Source: Actinoplanes palleronii
Lineage (GTDB): Bacteria > Actinomycetota > Actinomycetes > Mycobacteriales > Micromonosporaceae
Direction: 5' to 3'
Length of the DNA stretch: 64,000 nt
Assembly (NCBI RefSeq): GCF_016862315.1
Contig: NZ_BOMS01000049.1
Coordinates: forward strand, 94,735 to 158,734
Shown: positions 1-8,231 of the stretch, piece after piece
Numbering within the stretch: position 1 is the first letter of the stretch
Layout: every line of letters starts with the position of its first letter
The notes under the pieces: generated by a model
Told to the model about the DNA's origin: nothing
Seen by the model: the letters and a program-made list of their open reading frames with translations, nothing else
Databases searched by the model: none
Position numbers and translations under genes: made by a program

Positions 1-683
1 CACCACGGCAGCGGACCCGTCTCGTCCTGGAAGGTGCCGGTCGGACCGGAGGCGTCGAGGGTGGCCATCCCGACCACGACCCGGGCGCTCTGCTCAACCG
101 GGCGTCCGATGCCGAAAGCGGCGGTCATGTCGGTGGCGGTGGGGCCCGGCTCGACGGCGTTGAACCGGATGCCCGGCTGTGCCTTGGCGTAGTGCACCGT
201 CAGCATGGTGGCCGCCGACTTCGACGCCGAATACAGCGCGAGCGGCAGGCCGAACTCCGGCCGCTCCGGGTTGGTCACCGCCCAGAACGACCCGGCGCTG
301 CTGGAGACGGTGACCACGTTGGCGTGCGAGGACTTGCGCAGCAACGGCAGTGCCGCCTCGGTGACCCGGACGATGCCGACCGCGTTCGTGTCGAAGGACC
401 GCAGCGCCGCGGGGCCGTCGAGCGCGGTCTCCAGGACTCCGGCGTTGTGCACCAGGACGTCGAGCCGGCCCTCGGCCGCGTCGATCGCCGCCAGGGCGCT
501 GCTGACCGAGGCGTCGTCGGTCACGTCGAGCTGGACGAACCGCGCGCCGAGCTCGGCGGCGGCCTTCGCGCCGCGGCCGGCGTCCCGCGCGCCGATGTAC
601 ACCTGGTGCCCCAGCGCCAGCAGCTGCCGGGCGGTCTCGTAGCCGATGCCCTTGTTGCCACCGGTGATCAAGCTGACGGTCAT
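1..683 (-). CDS. Short-chain dehydrogenase/reductase (3' end at window edge)
   Basis: NAD(P)-dependent SDR oxidoreductase, probably cytoplasmic; the substrate cannot be told. The protein starts MTVSLITGGNKGIGYETA, with the TGxxxGxG cofactor loop at residues 7-14, then an HNAG stretch near 90, an SSS catalytic serine region and YSASK, the Tyr-x-x-x-Lys pair. The visible 226 residues end in GPLPWW; members of this family commonly stop just after such a tail, so the stop codon probably lies one base outside the window. The gene is divergent from the MmyB-type regulator at 822, an arrangement commonly seen in actinobacteria, where the regulator is thought to control the dehydrogenase. Family assignment is firm; role is inferred. 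Confidence 0.9.
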   Translation of the reverse strand, partial: MTVSLITGGNKGIGYETARQLLALGHQVYIGARDAGRGAKAAAELGARFVQLDVTDDASVSSALAAIDAAEGRLDVLVHNAGVLETALDGPAALRSFDTNAVGIVRVTEAALPLLRKSSHANVVTVSSSAGSFWAVTNPERPEFGLPLALYSASKSAATMLTVHYAKAQPGIRFNAVEPGPTATDMTAAFGIGRPVEQSARVVVGMATLDASGPTGTFQDETGPLPW

Positions 684-745
684 GTTGTCCTCCGCGTTCC
701 GTGGCCCCCAGCGGGCCGTCATGAACGCTACGAGCGACGCACCGG

Positions 746-784
746 CACACCCGGAGTCCTGTGCAGCCTGGGGTGTGACAGGAC
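746..784. promoter_or_regulatory. Interleaved inverted repeats in the SDR/XRE divergent promoter
   Basis: Two interleaved 7-bp inverted repeats lie between the divergent genes: CACACCC (746-752) with GGGTGTG (771-777), and GTCCTGT (756-762) with ACAGGAC (778-784). They are a reasonable candidate operator for the MmyB-type regulator at 822. Assignment rests on position and symmetry only. Confidence 0.35.
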
Positions 785-821
785 CCCCTTCGCCCGGTGC
801 GCACAGCGCTAATGTCGGGCC

Positions 822-1682
822 ATGAGCGAGTCGACGAACGCCCTCGGCGCGTACCTGCGGGCCCGGCGCGAGCTGGTGACGACGCAGCAGGCGGGCATCC
901 CCGACGTCGGCGTGCGGCGGGTGCCGGGCCTGCGGCGCGAGGAGGTCGCCATGCTCGCCGGCATCAGCGCCGACTACTACCTGCGGCTCGAGCGCGGCCG
1001 GGACCGCAACCCCTCCGTCCAGGTGCTCGAGGCGATCGCCCGCGTGCTGCAGCTCGACGACGACCACTTCGCCCACCTGCTGACCCTGGTCGCGGACGTT
1101 CCCCGGCGGCGTCGTCGCCGGCCGCGCAAGCAGACGCCGCCGGCCGGAGCGTTGAAGCTGCTGGCGAGCCTCGCGCAGCCGGCCTTCATCGAGGACCGCT
1201 ATTTCGACATCCTGGCGGTGAACCCGCTGGCCGCGGCGCTGTCGCCCGGCCACGCCCCCCGCGGCAACCAGCTGCGGGACCTGTTCCTGGACCCGGCGAC
1301 GCAGGCGCTGCACCCGGAGTGGGAGAACGTGACGGAGTGCTTCGTCGCCAACCTGCGGCAGGCCGTGGGGACCCACCTCGACGATCCACGGTTCATCGAG
1401 CTCACCGGCGAGCTGACGCTGGCGAGCCCGCGGTTCCGGCAGCTCTGGGCCCGGCACGAGGTGCGCGGGCAGAGCGGCGGGCCGATCCGGCTCGACCACC
1501 CGCAGGTCGGTGAGATGACCCTCAACCGGGAGCGGCTCGCCATCAGCGGCACCGACGACCTGATGCTTGTCGTCTACCACCCGGACGCCGGCTCGGCCGA
1601 CGCCGACAAGCTGGCCCTGCTCGCCTCGGTCGCCCTGCCCACGGCCGGCAGCACGAAGGACCACGTCGTCAAACCTGCCTGA
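822..1682 (+). CDS. XRE-family regulator with MmyB-like ligand-binding domain
   Basis: DNA-binding transcriptional regulator of 286 aa. The first 75 residues form the helix-turn-helix domain, with the family hallmark RRVPGLRREEVAMLAGIS and the recognition-helix text YYLRLERG. Residues about 105-270 match the MmyB-like C-terminal domain that in this family is thought to bind a small hydrophobic ligand. An Arg-rich linker (six consecutive Arg near 92) joins the two. It is divergent from the SDR gene ending at the window edge and is the likely regulator of that gene. One of three such regulators in the left 20 kb. Confidence 0.9.
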   Translation: MSESTNALGAYLRARRELVTTQQAGIPDVGVRRVPGLRREEVAMLAGISADYYLRLERGRDRNPSVQVLEAIARVLQLDDDHFAHLLTLVADVPRRRRRRPRKQTPPAGALKLLASLAQPAFIEDRYFDILAVNPLAAALSPGHAPRGNQLRDLFLDPATQALHPEWENVTECFVANLRQAVGTHLDDPRFIELTGELTLASPRFRQLWARHEVRGQSGGPIRLDHPQVGEMTLNRERLAISGTDDLMLVVYHPDAGSADADKLALLASVALPTAGSTKDHVVKPA

Positions 1683-1772
1683 CGAGCGCCTCCGGCATGC
1701 GGCGGGGCGGCGCGCGGGGGCGGGCCTGACTAGCATCAACGCGGTCAATTTCCGCCACATGCTGAGGTATCG

Positions 1773-2375
1773 ATGACCTACCCTCCAAACACGCCCGAAC
1801 CCGGCTTCGCCGCACCGCCGCAGGCCCCGCCGGACGAGGTGCTCCAGGCCGCCGCGAGCCGCCAGTTCGGCAGTCTGATCGCCGGGCAGCGCGGCACCAA
1901 TCCGTTCGGCAACCTGGCCTTCGGCCTCGGCGGCGGCATCGCGCTGATCGCCGGCGGCGCCCTGGTCGCCTGGGTGGGCTCGCTCATCGACTTCCGGCCG
2001 CTGGCGCTGCTAGCCTGCCCGATGATCGTGATCGGCCTGGTCGTCATCGTCTACGCCGTCATGGCGCTGGCCGCCGGCTTCACCGCCACGTACCTGTTCG
2101 AGAACGGTCTCGTGCACACCAAGAACAAGAAGGTCGACGCGGTCGCGTGGACCGAGGTGGACGAGCTCTGGCTCTGGAAGGCCGGCGGCAACACCGCGCT
2201 GGCCGGCAACCTGCTCAGCTACTACGTGGTGACCTTCGACGGCCGCAAGGTCGTGGTCGAGTCGGCCGTCGGCAAGGGCGAGCAACCACTGGGCCCCCGG
2301 CTGGAACAGATCGTCGCCCAACTCGGCCGCCCGGTCGTGGACAGCGGCCCCTACGTGGGCAAAATGCGCCCCTGA
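1773..2375 (+). CDS. Membrane protein of unknown function
   Basis: A 200-aa protein I do not recognise by family. It has a Pro-rich N-terminus (residues 1-25), then two hydrophobic helices around residues 50-105, then a hydrophilic C-terminal half with several beta-like strands (YLFENGLVHTKNKK, YYVVTFDGRKVVVE) that resembles a PH-like membrane-associated domain. The ATG at 1773 is used; no strong ribosome-binding site precedes it. The next gene starts 20 nt downstream in the same direction, so the two probably form an operon. Function unknown. Confidence 0.7.
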   Translation: MTYPPNTPEPGFAAPPQAPPDEVLQAAASRQFGSLIAGQRGTNPFGNLAFGLGGGIALIAGGALVAWVGSLIDFRPLALLACPMIVIGLVVIVYAVMALAAGFTATYLFENGLVHTKNKKVDAVAWTEVDELWLWKAGGNTALAGNLLSYYVVTFDGRKVVVESAVGKGEQPLGPRLEQIVAQLGRPVVDSGPYVGKMRP

Positions 2376-2395
2376 CCGGGCAGAGGAGAAAAAAG

Positions 2396-3343
2396 ATGTC
2401 GTACGGCGTACGTTTTATGGCGATCCTCCTGTTCGGAGTCACCCTCGGGCTGGCCACGGCACTCGCGTCGACCGGCTTACCGGTGCCCGCGGCCGCGACG
2501 CTGGCCCTCGTCATCGTCGGCGCGGTGGCCCTGGCCGTCGAGCGCAAGACCGGCCGGGACTCGCCGGTCCTGGGCGTCACGTTCCTGTCGTTCGGCGCCA
2601 TCGCCGGGATCGCCGCCATGGTGCAGGCCGTGCCGCAGGTCAACGGGTGGATCATCGGGATCGGCACTCTGATCGTCGAGATCGCGCTGCTGATCGGCGT
2701 GATGAAGGGCTACCGGAAGCTCGCCGGGCAGGCCGGCAGTCTGCTGCGCCAGCGGCTCGCCCAGCAGAAGGGCTGGACCTACGCCCACGAGGCCGAGGTC
2801 CCGGTGCCCGGCCCGCGCACCGCCCCACGGCTGGTGGCCGTGCCCAACGACGCCACGTCGACCACCGGCCAGGAGGTCGTCTACGGCGCGGTCAACGGGC
2901 TGAACTTCATCGTGTTCGACCGGCGCCGCCCGAACGACCGCACCGGTCACCCGCAGACCGTGTGGCTGATCCAGTTGCCGGTCGCGCTGCCCTACCTGAT
3001 CTCGTCCTACCTGCCCTACCTGCAGCAGGAGGAGGGTGCGGGTGAGGCGGAACCGACCGCCGCCCTGCTGGGGCAGATCCTGGGACTGCCCGCGGTCCGC
3101 CCGGGCCAGCCGCAGGATCACACCGACCACCCCGGGTTCGGCCGGGTGCTGCTCACCCCCGAGGTACGCCAGGCCACCACCGCACCGGACTTCCCGCGCC
3201 GCTGGTGGATCGAGGGCACCTACCTGTGCGCCACCTCGGACGGCGAGACCGCCAACCCCAAGCTGGTCGCGATGTGGGTGGACATGCTCACCAGCTTCGC
3301 CGCCCGCTTCCCCTGGCCCTCCCTGACCAGCACCCCCAGCTGA
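2396..3343 (+). CDS. Membrane protein of unknown function
   Basis: A 315-aa protein beginning MSYGVRFMAILLF after a clear GAGGAG ribosome-binding site. It has about four hydrophobic helices in the first 110 residues, and the remaining two thirds are soluble. The soluble part contains FIVFDRRRPNDR and a WWIEGTYLCA stretch but no motif I can tie to a catalytic family. It follows the gene at 1773 by 20 nt and is likely co-transcribed with it. A tandem array of palindromes follows the stop codon. Function unknown. Confidence 0.75.
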   Translation: MSYGVRFMAILLFGVTLGLATALASTGLPVPAAATLALVIVGAVALAVERKTGRDSPVLGVTFLSFGAIAGIAAMVQAVPQVNGWIIGIGTLIVEIALLIGVMKGYRKLAGQAGSLLRQRLAQQKGWTYAHEAEVPVPGPRTAPRLVAVPNDATSTTGQEVVYGAVNGLNFIVFDRRRPNDRTGHPQTVWLIQLPVALPYLISSYLPYLQQEEGAGEAEPTAALLGQILGLPAVRPGQPQDHTDHPGFGRVLLTPEVRQATTAPDFPRRWWIEGTYLCATSDGETANPKLVAMWVDMLTSFAARFPWPSLTSTPS

Positions 3344-3348
3344 CCCCA

Positions 3349-3523
3349 CCGCACCCAAAGTCCCCACGCAAGCAGTGAACGAGGCCAGCGTGGGGAGTTA
3401 CGGTGCGCTCCGCACCCAAAAACCCCACGCAAGCAGTGAACGAGGCGAGCGTGGGGAGTTGCGGTGCGGTCCGCACCTGAAAACCCCAAGCAAGCAGGGA
3501 ACCTGGCCAGCGGGGTTGGGGTG
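3349..3523. repeat. Three tandem 61-bp imperfect palindromes
   Basis: Three units with a period of exactly 61 bp begin at the stop of the membrane-protein gene. Each has a core CCCCACGC ... GCGTGGGG (8-bp arms around an 18-nt spacer; the spacer begins AAGCAGTGAACGAGG) flanked by CCGCACC and GGTGCGG. Units 1 and 2 are nearly identical (cores start at 3362 and 3423); unit 3 (3484) is decayed. They could act as a compound terminator or be a REP-like repetitive element. Confidence 0.75.
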
Positions 3524-3640
3524 ACCTGGGGGGAGCGCGGATGTCGCCCGGAAGGGTTTGCGTTTTGGACGCGTAGCGGCCAGCGAAGCCTGGAGGGTCC
3601 CGGCGGGAGCGGCGGTCTGTACCCCAGCGGACGCACGACA

Positions 3641-3708
3641 TCCTGCATTTGAATTTGATCTTGCAGGAGTGCCGCGATCATCCAGGGACAACCTCTCCCT
3701 GGATGATC
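3641..3708. terminator. Stem-loops upstream of the second XRE gene
   Basis: The roughly 250-nt gap between the palindrome array and the regulator at 3770 holds two hairpins and no convincing gene. One pairs TCCTGCA (3641-3647) with TGCAGGA (3662-3668). The other is a perfect 13-bp stem, GATCATCCAGGGA (3676-3688) with its complement at 3696-3708, around a 7-nt loop. The second has the strength of a factor-independent terminator but no T-run on either side. Confidence 0.45.
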
Positions 3709-3769
3709 ACGGCCTTCGCCTGGCTGGAGCGCTGCCGCATCATTGACCGTGTTGATCGGAGGTGGGCGG

Positions 3770-4591
3770 ATGGATCGGGCACAGCTGGCGGATTTTCTTC
3801 GGGCGCGGCGGGAGGCGTTGCAGCCGGAGGACGTCGGGCTGCTGCGCGGGCCGGTGCGGCGGACCAGCGGGTTGCGGCGCGAAGAGGTCGCCGTGCTCGC
3901 CGGGATGTCGGTGGATTACTACAACCGGATCGAGCAGCAACGTGGGTCGATGCCGTCCGAGCAGATGCTCGCCGGGCTCGCTCGGGGGCTTCGGCTGACG
4001 CTGGCCGAAAGGGATCATCTGTTCCGGCTCGCCGGGCATGCCGCGCCGGTGCGGCGGATCCGGGACGATCATCCGAGCCCGGTGATGATGCGGATCGTCG
4101 CCAGTCTTGCGGACGTGCCGGCGTTGCTGTTCTCGCAGTTCGGCGAGGTGCTGCTGCAGACGCGGCCGGCCGTGGCGCTGCTCGGCGGGGACTGGACGCG
4201 GTTCAGCGGGCTGTCGCGGTATCTGGTGTATCGCTGGTTCGTGGAGCCGGCGATGCGCGACCTCTATCCGGTCGAGGACCATCCGCTGCGCGGGCGGGTG
4301 TTCGTCGCGGACATCCGGGCGGCGTACAGCGCGGATCCCGGCGGTAAGGCCGGCGAGATCGTCGCGGCGTTGCTGGAGGTCAGTGCGGAGTTCGCCGCGA
4401 TCTGGCGGCGGCACGAGGTGGACGTGATCCACCACCACGACCTCAAGCGCTACCGGCACGCCGAGCTGGGCGAGCTGGAGCTCTACTGCCAGCCGGTACT
4501 GGACCGCGACCAGTCGCACGAGCTGCTGGTCTTCACCGCGGTGCCCGGCTCGCCGAGCCAGGAGAAGCTGCGGATGCTGGCCGCCGTCTAA
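3770..4591 (+). CDS. XRE-family regulator with MmyB-like domain
   Basis: Transcriptional regulator of 273 aa. The start at 3770 follows a GGAGG site by a few bases and gives MDRAQLADFLRARREALQ. The HTH domain carries TSGLRREEVAVLAGMS and YYNRIEQQRG (residues about 35-65). The rest is the MmyB-like ligand domain, including the typical RYLVYRWFVEPAMRDLYP stretch. It is followed by the MarR-controlled alcohol dehydrogenase at 4703, with the operators of that gene between, so it is not clearly the regulator of its neighbour. Confidence 0.88.
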   Translation: MDRAQLADFLRARREALQPEDVGLLRGPVRRTSGLRREEVAVLAGMSVDYYNRIEQQRGSMPSEQMLAGLARGLRLTLAERDHLFRLAGHAAPVRRIRDDHPSPVMMRIVASLADVPALLFSQFGEVLLQTRPAVALLGGDWTRFSGLSRYLVYRWFVEPAMRDLYPVEDHPLRGRVFVADIRAAYSADPGGKAGEIVAALLEVSAEFAAIWRRHEVDVIHHHDLKRYRHAELGELELYCQPVLDRDQSHELLVFTAVPGSPSQEKLRMLAAV

Positions 4592-4620
4592 GCGTCTCCG
4601 GCGTCACACCTCTTCCACTG

Positions 4621-4672
4621 TGCTTCGAATCCGAAGCATGTTACGGTCAGAAAGTGCTTCGAGTTCGAAGCA
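4621..4672. promoter_or_regulatory. Two MarR-type palindromic operators before the dehydrogenase
   Basis: Two 18-bp palindromes, TGCTTCGAATCCGAAGCA (4621-4638) and TGCTTCGAGTTCGAAGCA (4655-4672), lie 34 bp apart just upstream of the gene at 4703. A third, weaker copy lies at 6143-6160 before the marR/NmrA pair. Shared half-sites TGCTTCGA make these probable operators of the MarR regulator encoded at 5621-6136. Confidence 0.8.
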
Positions 4673-4702
4673 AAACATCTCTCCTCAAGGTAGGTAGTCG
4701 TC

Positions 4703-5620
4703 ATGAAGGCAGTGCGTTTTTCCGAGTACGGCGACCCGTCCGTCCTGCGCTACGAGGACGTCGAGCAGCCCGTTCCCGCCGCCGGACAGGTCCGGATCCG
4801 GGTGGCCGCGACGTCGTTCAACGGGGTCGACGGCAACATCCGCGCCGGGTTCATGCAGGGCCCGATCCCGGTGACGCTGCCGCACACCCCCGGCCTGGAC
4901 GTCGCCGGGACCGTCGACGCGCTCGGCCCGGACGTGGACACGGTGGCCGTCGGTGACCAGGTGATCGGGTTCCTGCCGATGACCGGGGTCGGTGCGTCCG
5001 CGGAGTACGTGCTGGCGCCGGCCGAGATCCTGACCGCCGCGCCGAGCAGCATCCCGCTGGTCGACGCGGCCGCGCTGCCGACGGTGGGTCTCACCGCGTG
5101 GCAGGCGCTGTTCGACCACGCCGAGCTGACCGCCGGGCAACGGGTGCTGATCAACGGGGCGGGCGGCGCGGTCGGCGACTACGCCGTGCAGCTGGCCAAG
5201 AACGCCGGCGCGTACGTGATCGGTGTCGCCGGAGCGCGCAGCGCGGGCCGGGTCCGGGCGGCGGACGAGGTCCTCGACCCGGACAGTGCCGGGAAGGCCG
5301 AGCCGGTCGACGTGGTGGTCAACCTCGCGCCGGTCGCGCCGGAGCAGCTGGCCGCGCTGGTCACGCTGATCCGGCCCGGCGGGGTGCTGGTGAACACGAC
5401 GGTGTGGATGCCGGCGCCGAGTGACGAGGAGCGCGGGGTGCGTGGCGTCAACCTGTTCGTCCGCAGTGACGCGGAGCAGCTGGCCGGGCTGGTGGCGCTG
5501 GTCGACGCGGGGAAGCTGAACGTCGACGTGGCGCGGCGAGTGCCGCTGGCCGAGCTGGCGTCTGTGCACGCCGAGCCGGGCGCCGTGGCCGGCAAGACCG
5601 TGATCGTTGTCGCGTCCTGA
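4703..5620 (+). CDS. NADP-dependent quinone-reductase-type dehydrogenase (MDR family)
   Basis: Zinc-independent medium-chain dehydrogenase of 305 aa, close in length to NADPH:quinone reductases. The N-terminal GroES-like half (MKAVRFSEYGDPSVLRYEDV) lacks the structural zinc cysteines. The Rossmann loop GAGGAVGDYAVQLAK is near residues 152-166. The gene has two TGCTTCGA palindromes immediately upstream and ends one base from the convergent marR gene. The arrangement fits a stress or electrophile response in which MarR represses this reductase and the NmrA gene at 6172. The substrate is unknown. Confidence 0.88.
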   Translation: MKAVRFSEYGDPSVLRYEDVEQPVPAAGQVRIRVAATSFNGVDGNIRAGFMQGPIPVTLPHTPGLDVAGTVDALGPDVDTVAVGDQVIGFLPMTGVGASAEYVLAPAEILTAAPSSIPLVDAAALPTVGLTAWQALFDHAELTAGQRVLINGAGGAVGDYAVQLAKNAGAYVIGVAGARSAGRVRAADEVLDPDSAGKAEPVDVVVNLAPVAPEQLAALVTLIRPGGVLVNTTVWMPAPSDEERGVRGVNLFVRSDAEQLAGLVALVDAGKLNVDVARRVPLAELASVHAEPGAVAGKTVIVVAS

Positions 5621-6136
5621 TCAGCCGGCGCCCCGGCGCTTGGCCCGGGGTTTCGCGGAGCGGGGCGGGGTCGCGCGCATGTGGGCACGGACCCGGCCGA
5701 GCACCTCGCTGAGCGCGGCCAGGTCGCCGGTGGCCATCGGGTCGAACAGCAGCCGCCGCACGTCGGCCACGTGCCCCGGCAGCACCCGGGCGACCAGGCC
5801 CCGGCCGCTGTCGGTAACGGTCACCACGATCACTCGTTCGTCGTCGGGTGACGACGAGCGGGTGATCAGGCCCCGCTTGTCGAGCAGCCCGGCCTGGTAG
5901 GTCAGGCCGCTGCGGCTGTACACCACGCCGTCGGCCAGATCGGTCATCCGCAGCCGGCCGTCCGGGGCGTCCACCAGCCGGGCCAGGATCTGGAACTGCA
6001 CGTAGCTGAGGTCGCCCTCGGCCCGCAGGTGCGCGTCGACCGCGTACTGGAGAAGGCTGCTGACCTCCATCACCGCGAAATACGCACCGAGCTCCTCGGG
6101 GCTCAGGCCAGGCGTCTCGTCAGTCACGCCGGCCAT
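5621..6136 (-). CDS. MarR-family transcriptional regulator
   Basis: A 171-aa winged-helix regulator. The stretch LSYVQFQILARLVDAP leads into the DNA-binding helices RMTDLADGVVYSRSGLTYQ and the wing SPDDERVIVVTVTDSGR (residues about 50-120). The C-terminus is basic (RSAKPRAKRR). It is convergent with the dehydrogenase at 4703 and divergent from the NmrA gene at 6172, with an operator-like palindrome in the 35-nt gap, implying autoregulation. ATG at 6136 is taken; a GTG four codons in (GTGACTGAC) has the AGTAGG ribosome-binding site at better spacing and may be the real start. Confidence 0.9.
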   Translation of the reverse strand: MAGVTDETPGLSPEELGAYFAVMEVSSLLQYAVDAHLRAEGDLSYVQFQILARLVDAPDGRLRMTDLADGVVYSRSGLTYQAGLLDKRGLITRSSSPDDERVIVVTVTDSGRGLVARVLPGHVADVRRLLFDPMATGDLAALSEVLGRVRAHMRATPPRSAKPRAKRRGAG

Positions 6137-6142
6137 CCTACT

Positions 6143-6160
6143 TGCTTCGAATTCGGAACA
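6143..6160. promoter_or_regulatory. MarR-type operator between marR and the NmrA gene
   Basis: TGCTTCGAATTCGGAACA matches the two palindromes at 4621 and 4655 in the left half exactly and in the right half with two changes. It sits in the 35-nt gap between divergent marR and NmrA starts, so one bound dimer could block both promoters. Confidence 0.72.
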
Positions 6161-6171
6161 GGAGAACCTTG

Positions 6172-7122
6172 ATGTCCAGCCCGAAACTGATCACCGTGGT
6201 CGGCGCGACCGGCGCCCAGGGCGGCGGCGTCACGCGGGCGCTGCTCGCGGACGAGACCTTCACCGTACGGGCGGTGACGCGTGACGCCGGGTCGCCGAAG
6301 GCCCGCGCGCTGGCCGAGCTCGGCGCCGAGGTGGTGACGGCGACGCTCGACGACCGGGACAGCCTGCGCGCGGCGTTCGACGGGGCGTACGGGGCGTTCC
6401 TGGTCACGCCGTACTGGGAGCACCGCTCGCCGGAACGGGAGATCGCCGAGGTGCAGAACCTGATCGGGGCGGCCCGGGGCGCCGAGCTGCGGCACGTGCT
6501 GTGGTCGACGCTCGAGGACACCCGGGCGGCCATCCCGGCGGGCGACGAGCGGATGCCGCTGCTCGACGGCGGCTATCGGGTGCCGCACTTCGACGTGAAG
6601 GGCGGGACGGCCGACGCGCTGTTCGCGGAGTCCGGCCTGCCGGTCACGTACCTGCTGATGTCGTTCTACTGGGAGAACCTGCTCGGCGACCTCGCGCCGC
6701 AGCGTGACCCGGACGGGACACTCGCGCTGCACCTGGCGATCGGGGACGCGGCGATCGCCGGGGTGGCCCTGGACGACCTGGGCGCGATCGCGGCGCGGGC
6801 GCTGCGGCGGCCGGCCGAGACGATCGGCGCCACCATCCCGGTGGCGACCGAGCATCTGACCGGCGAGCAGATCGCGGTGGCGTTCGCCAGGACGCTCGGC
6901 GAGTTGGTGGTCTACCGGCCGCCGACGCATGATCAGCTACGGGGGCTGGGCTTCCCGGGCGCGGACGAGTTGGGCAACATGTTCCAGTACTACGCGGAGT
7001 TCTCCGAGCACGCGCTCGGGTTGCGGGGCACCGGTGTCGCCCGGGCGATGCAGCCGCGGTGGCGCAACCTCACCGAGTTCCTGACCGGCCGTCGCTCGGA
7101 TGTGGCGCAGGTCACAGCCTAG
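6172..7122 (+). CDS. NmrA-like NAD(P)-binding protein
   Basis: An atypical SDR of the NmrA/HSCARG group, 316 aa. The cofactor loop ITVVGATGAQGGGVTRALL lies at residues 7-25; the rest follows the family pattern, including VLWSTLED and the conserved VPHFDVKG segment. Members bind NAD(P) and act as redox sensors or isoflavone-reductase-like enzymes; catalytic residues of classical SDRs are not evident. An AGGAG site lies 7 nt before the ATG. It shares its promoter region and operator with marR, so it is likely repressed by MarR together with the dehydrogenase at 4703. Confidence 0.88.
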   Translation: MSSPKLITVVGATGAQGGGVTRALLADETFTVRAVTRDAGSPKARALAELGAEVVTATLDDRDSLRAAFDGAYGAFLVTPYWEHRSPEREIAEVQNLIGAARGAELRHVLWSTLEDTRAAIPAGDERMPLLDGGYRVPHFDVKGGTADALFAESGLPVTYLLMSFYWENLLGDLAPQRDPDGTLALHLAIGDAAIAGVALDDLGAIAARALRRPAETIGATIPVATEHLTGEQIAVAFARTLGELVVYRPPTHDQLRGLGFPGADELGNMFQYYAEFSEHALGLRGTGVARAMQPRWRNLTEFLTGRRSDVAQVTA

Positions 7123-7195
7123 CCGCCAACCTTTTCCGGGCCGGCGCGTCCTCTCAGGCGACAGTGCACCGACCGACACAGTGCTGGAGCTTGAG

Positions 7196-7585
7196 ATGCG
7201 CAGATCCACCCGGGCCCTCGCGGTCACCGCCGGAACCGTGGCCGTCATCGCGATCGGCGGGGTGTCCGCCGCGGCGGCCTTCGCCGACGAGGAGACCCCG
7301 GCTACGGCCCCGACTCCGACCGCGTCCGTGGCACCGACCCCGACCGCGTCCATCGCGCCGACGCCGACCGCCTCTGTCGCACCCACCCGCACCGCGGCCA
7401 CCGCATCACCGGCGCCCACCGCTTCCACGCGGAACCCGACCGCCTCGCCGGTGCCCACCCGGGTGCAGACCGCCACGCCGGTCCCGACCGCTTCCACCCG
7501 GGAGCAGACCCCCGCGCCGACGCGGTCACCCGTCACCCGCCGGCCCACCAACGCACCGACGCCCAGCGCCTCGGCCGCCTCCTGA
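7196..7585 (+). CDS. Secreted Pro/Thr-rich low-complexity protein
   Basis: A 129-aa protein with a clear signal peptide (MRRSTRALAVTAGTVAVIAI followed by Ala-rich h-region and AFADEET, likely cut after ADA-type residues near 34). The mature part is almost entirely Thr, Pro, Ala and Ser in repeats of the form APTPTASV, ending in TPSASAAS. No enzymatic motif is visible. It may be a cell-wall-associated spacer or a target of the sigma factor encoded next door. Codon phase supports real coding. Confidence 0.6.
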   Translation: MRRSTRALAVTAGTVAVIAIGGVSAAAAFADEETPATAPTPTASVAPTPTASIAPTPTASVAPTRTAATASPAPTASTRNPTASPVPTRVQTATPVPTASTREQTPAPTRSPVTRRPTNAPTPSASAAS

Positions 7586-7679
7586 GGTATCGCGCCGGCC
7601 GCCCCGCGCGGCCGGCGCGCCACCGTCCGCCCGTCTCCCCGACCCACACCGCGAGGCCCTTTTGATCTTCGTGCTCCCG

Positions 7680-8231
7680 ATGCCCCCGTCGCTGCTGCGC
7701 TGGATGCGCGGGGCCGCGTCCAGCCGTGTCGTGACGACGGCGGCCGCGGCGCCCGCGATCTACGAGCTCTATCGGGAGCGCCGGCTGCCGCTGGTCCGGC
7801 TCGCCGTACTCATGGTTGATGATCTGCCCACCGCGGAGGACATCGTCCAGGACGTCTTCACCCGGCTCTACCGCCGGCACGGCACCAGCCTGGACGCGGT
7901 CGACGACCCGAACGCCTACCTGGTGTCCGCGGTGATGAACGCGGCCCGGTCGGCGCTGCGCCGGCGCCGGATCGCCCGGGCCTACCTGCCGCCGCGCCCG
8001 GTTCCGGCGCCGGCTGCCGAGGACGAAGCCCTTCTCGGTACGGGTGACCACGAGGTGATCCAGGCGCTGGGCCGGCTCACCGCCCGGCAACGGCAGGTGA
8101 TCGTGCTGCGCTACTGGTCCGGGCTGTCCCAGCAGGAGATCGCCGCCACGCTGGGGATCTCCGCCGGGACCGTCAAGTCGACAGCGCACCGCGCCCTGAC
8201 CCTGCTCCGCACGCGATTGGAGGAGAGATGA
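7680..8231 (+). CDS. ECF-type RNA polymerase sigma factor
   Basis: Extracytoplasmic-function sigma factor of about 183 aa. Region 2 is seen in LPLVRLAVLMVDDLPTAED followed by IVQDVFTRLYRRHG (about residues 38-70), and region 4 in LTARQRQVIVLRYWSGLSQ followed by EIAATLGISAGTVKS (about residues 135-170). The start is uncertain: ATG 7680, GTG 7671 and TTG 7662 (with a GAGG site 5 nt before) are all in frame. It overlaps the following gene by 4 nt (ATGA), which encodes a single-pass membrane protein likely to be its anti-sigma factor. Confidence 0.85.
   Translation: MPPSLLRWMRGAASSRVVTTAAAAPAIYELYRERRLPLVRLAVLMVDDLPTAEDIVQDVFTRLYRRHGTSLDAVDDPNAYLVSAVMNAARSALRRRRIARAYLPPRPVPAPAAEDEALLGTGDHEVIQALGRLTARQRQVIVLRYWSGLSQQEIAATLGISAGTVKSTAHRALTLLRTRLEER

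Noticed and set aside
3525..3769. Possible tRNA or integration site in the GC-poorer gap before the second XRE gene
   Set aside because: No cloverleaf or CCA-type end can be drawn; only two hairpins are visible and no integrase is nearby.
7302..7647. Minus-strand frames with Val/Gly/Ala repeats opposite the Pro/Thr-rich secreted protein
   Set aside because: They arise from the repeated ACCCCGACCGCG codons of the plus-strand gene, which has a signal peptide and better codon phase.
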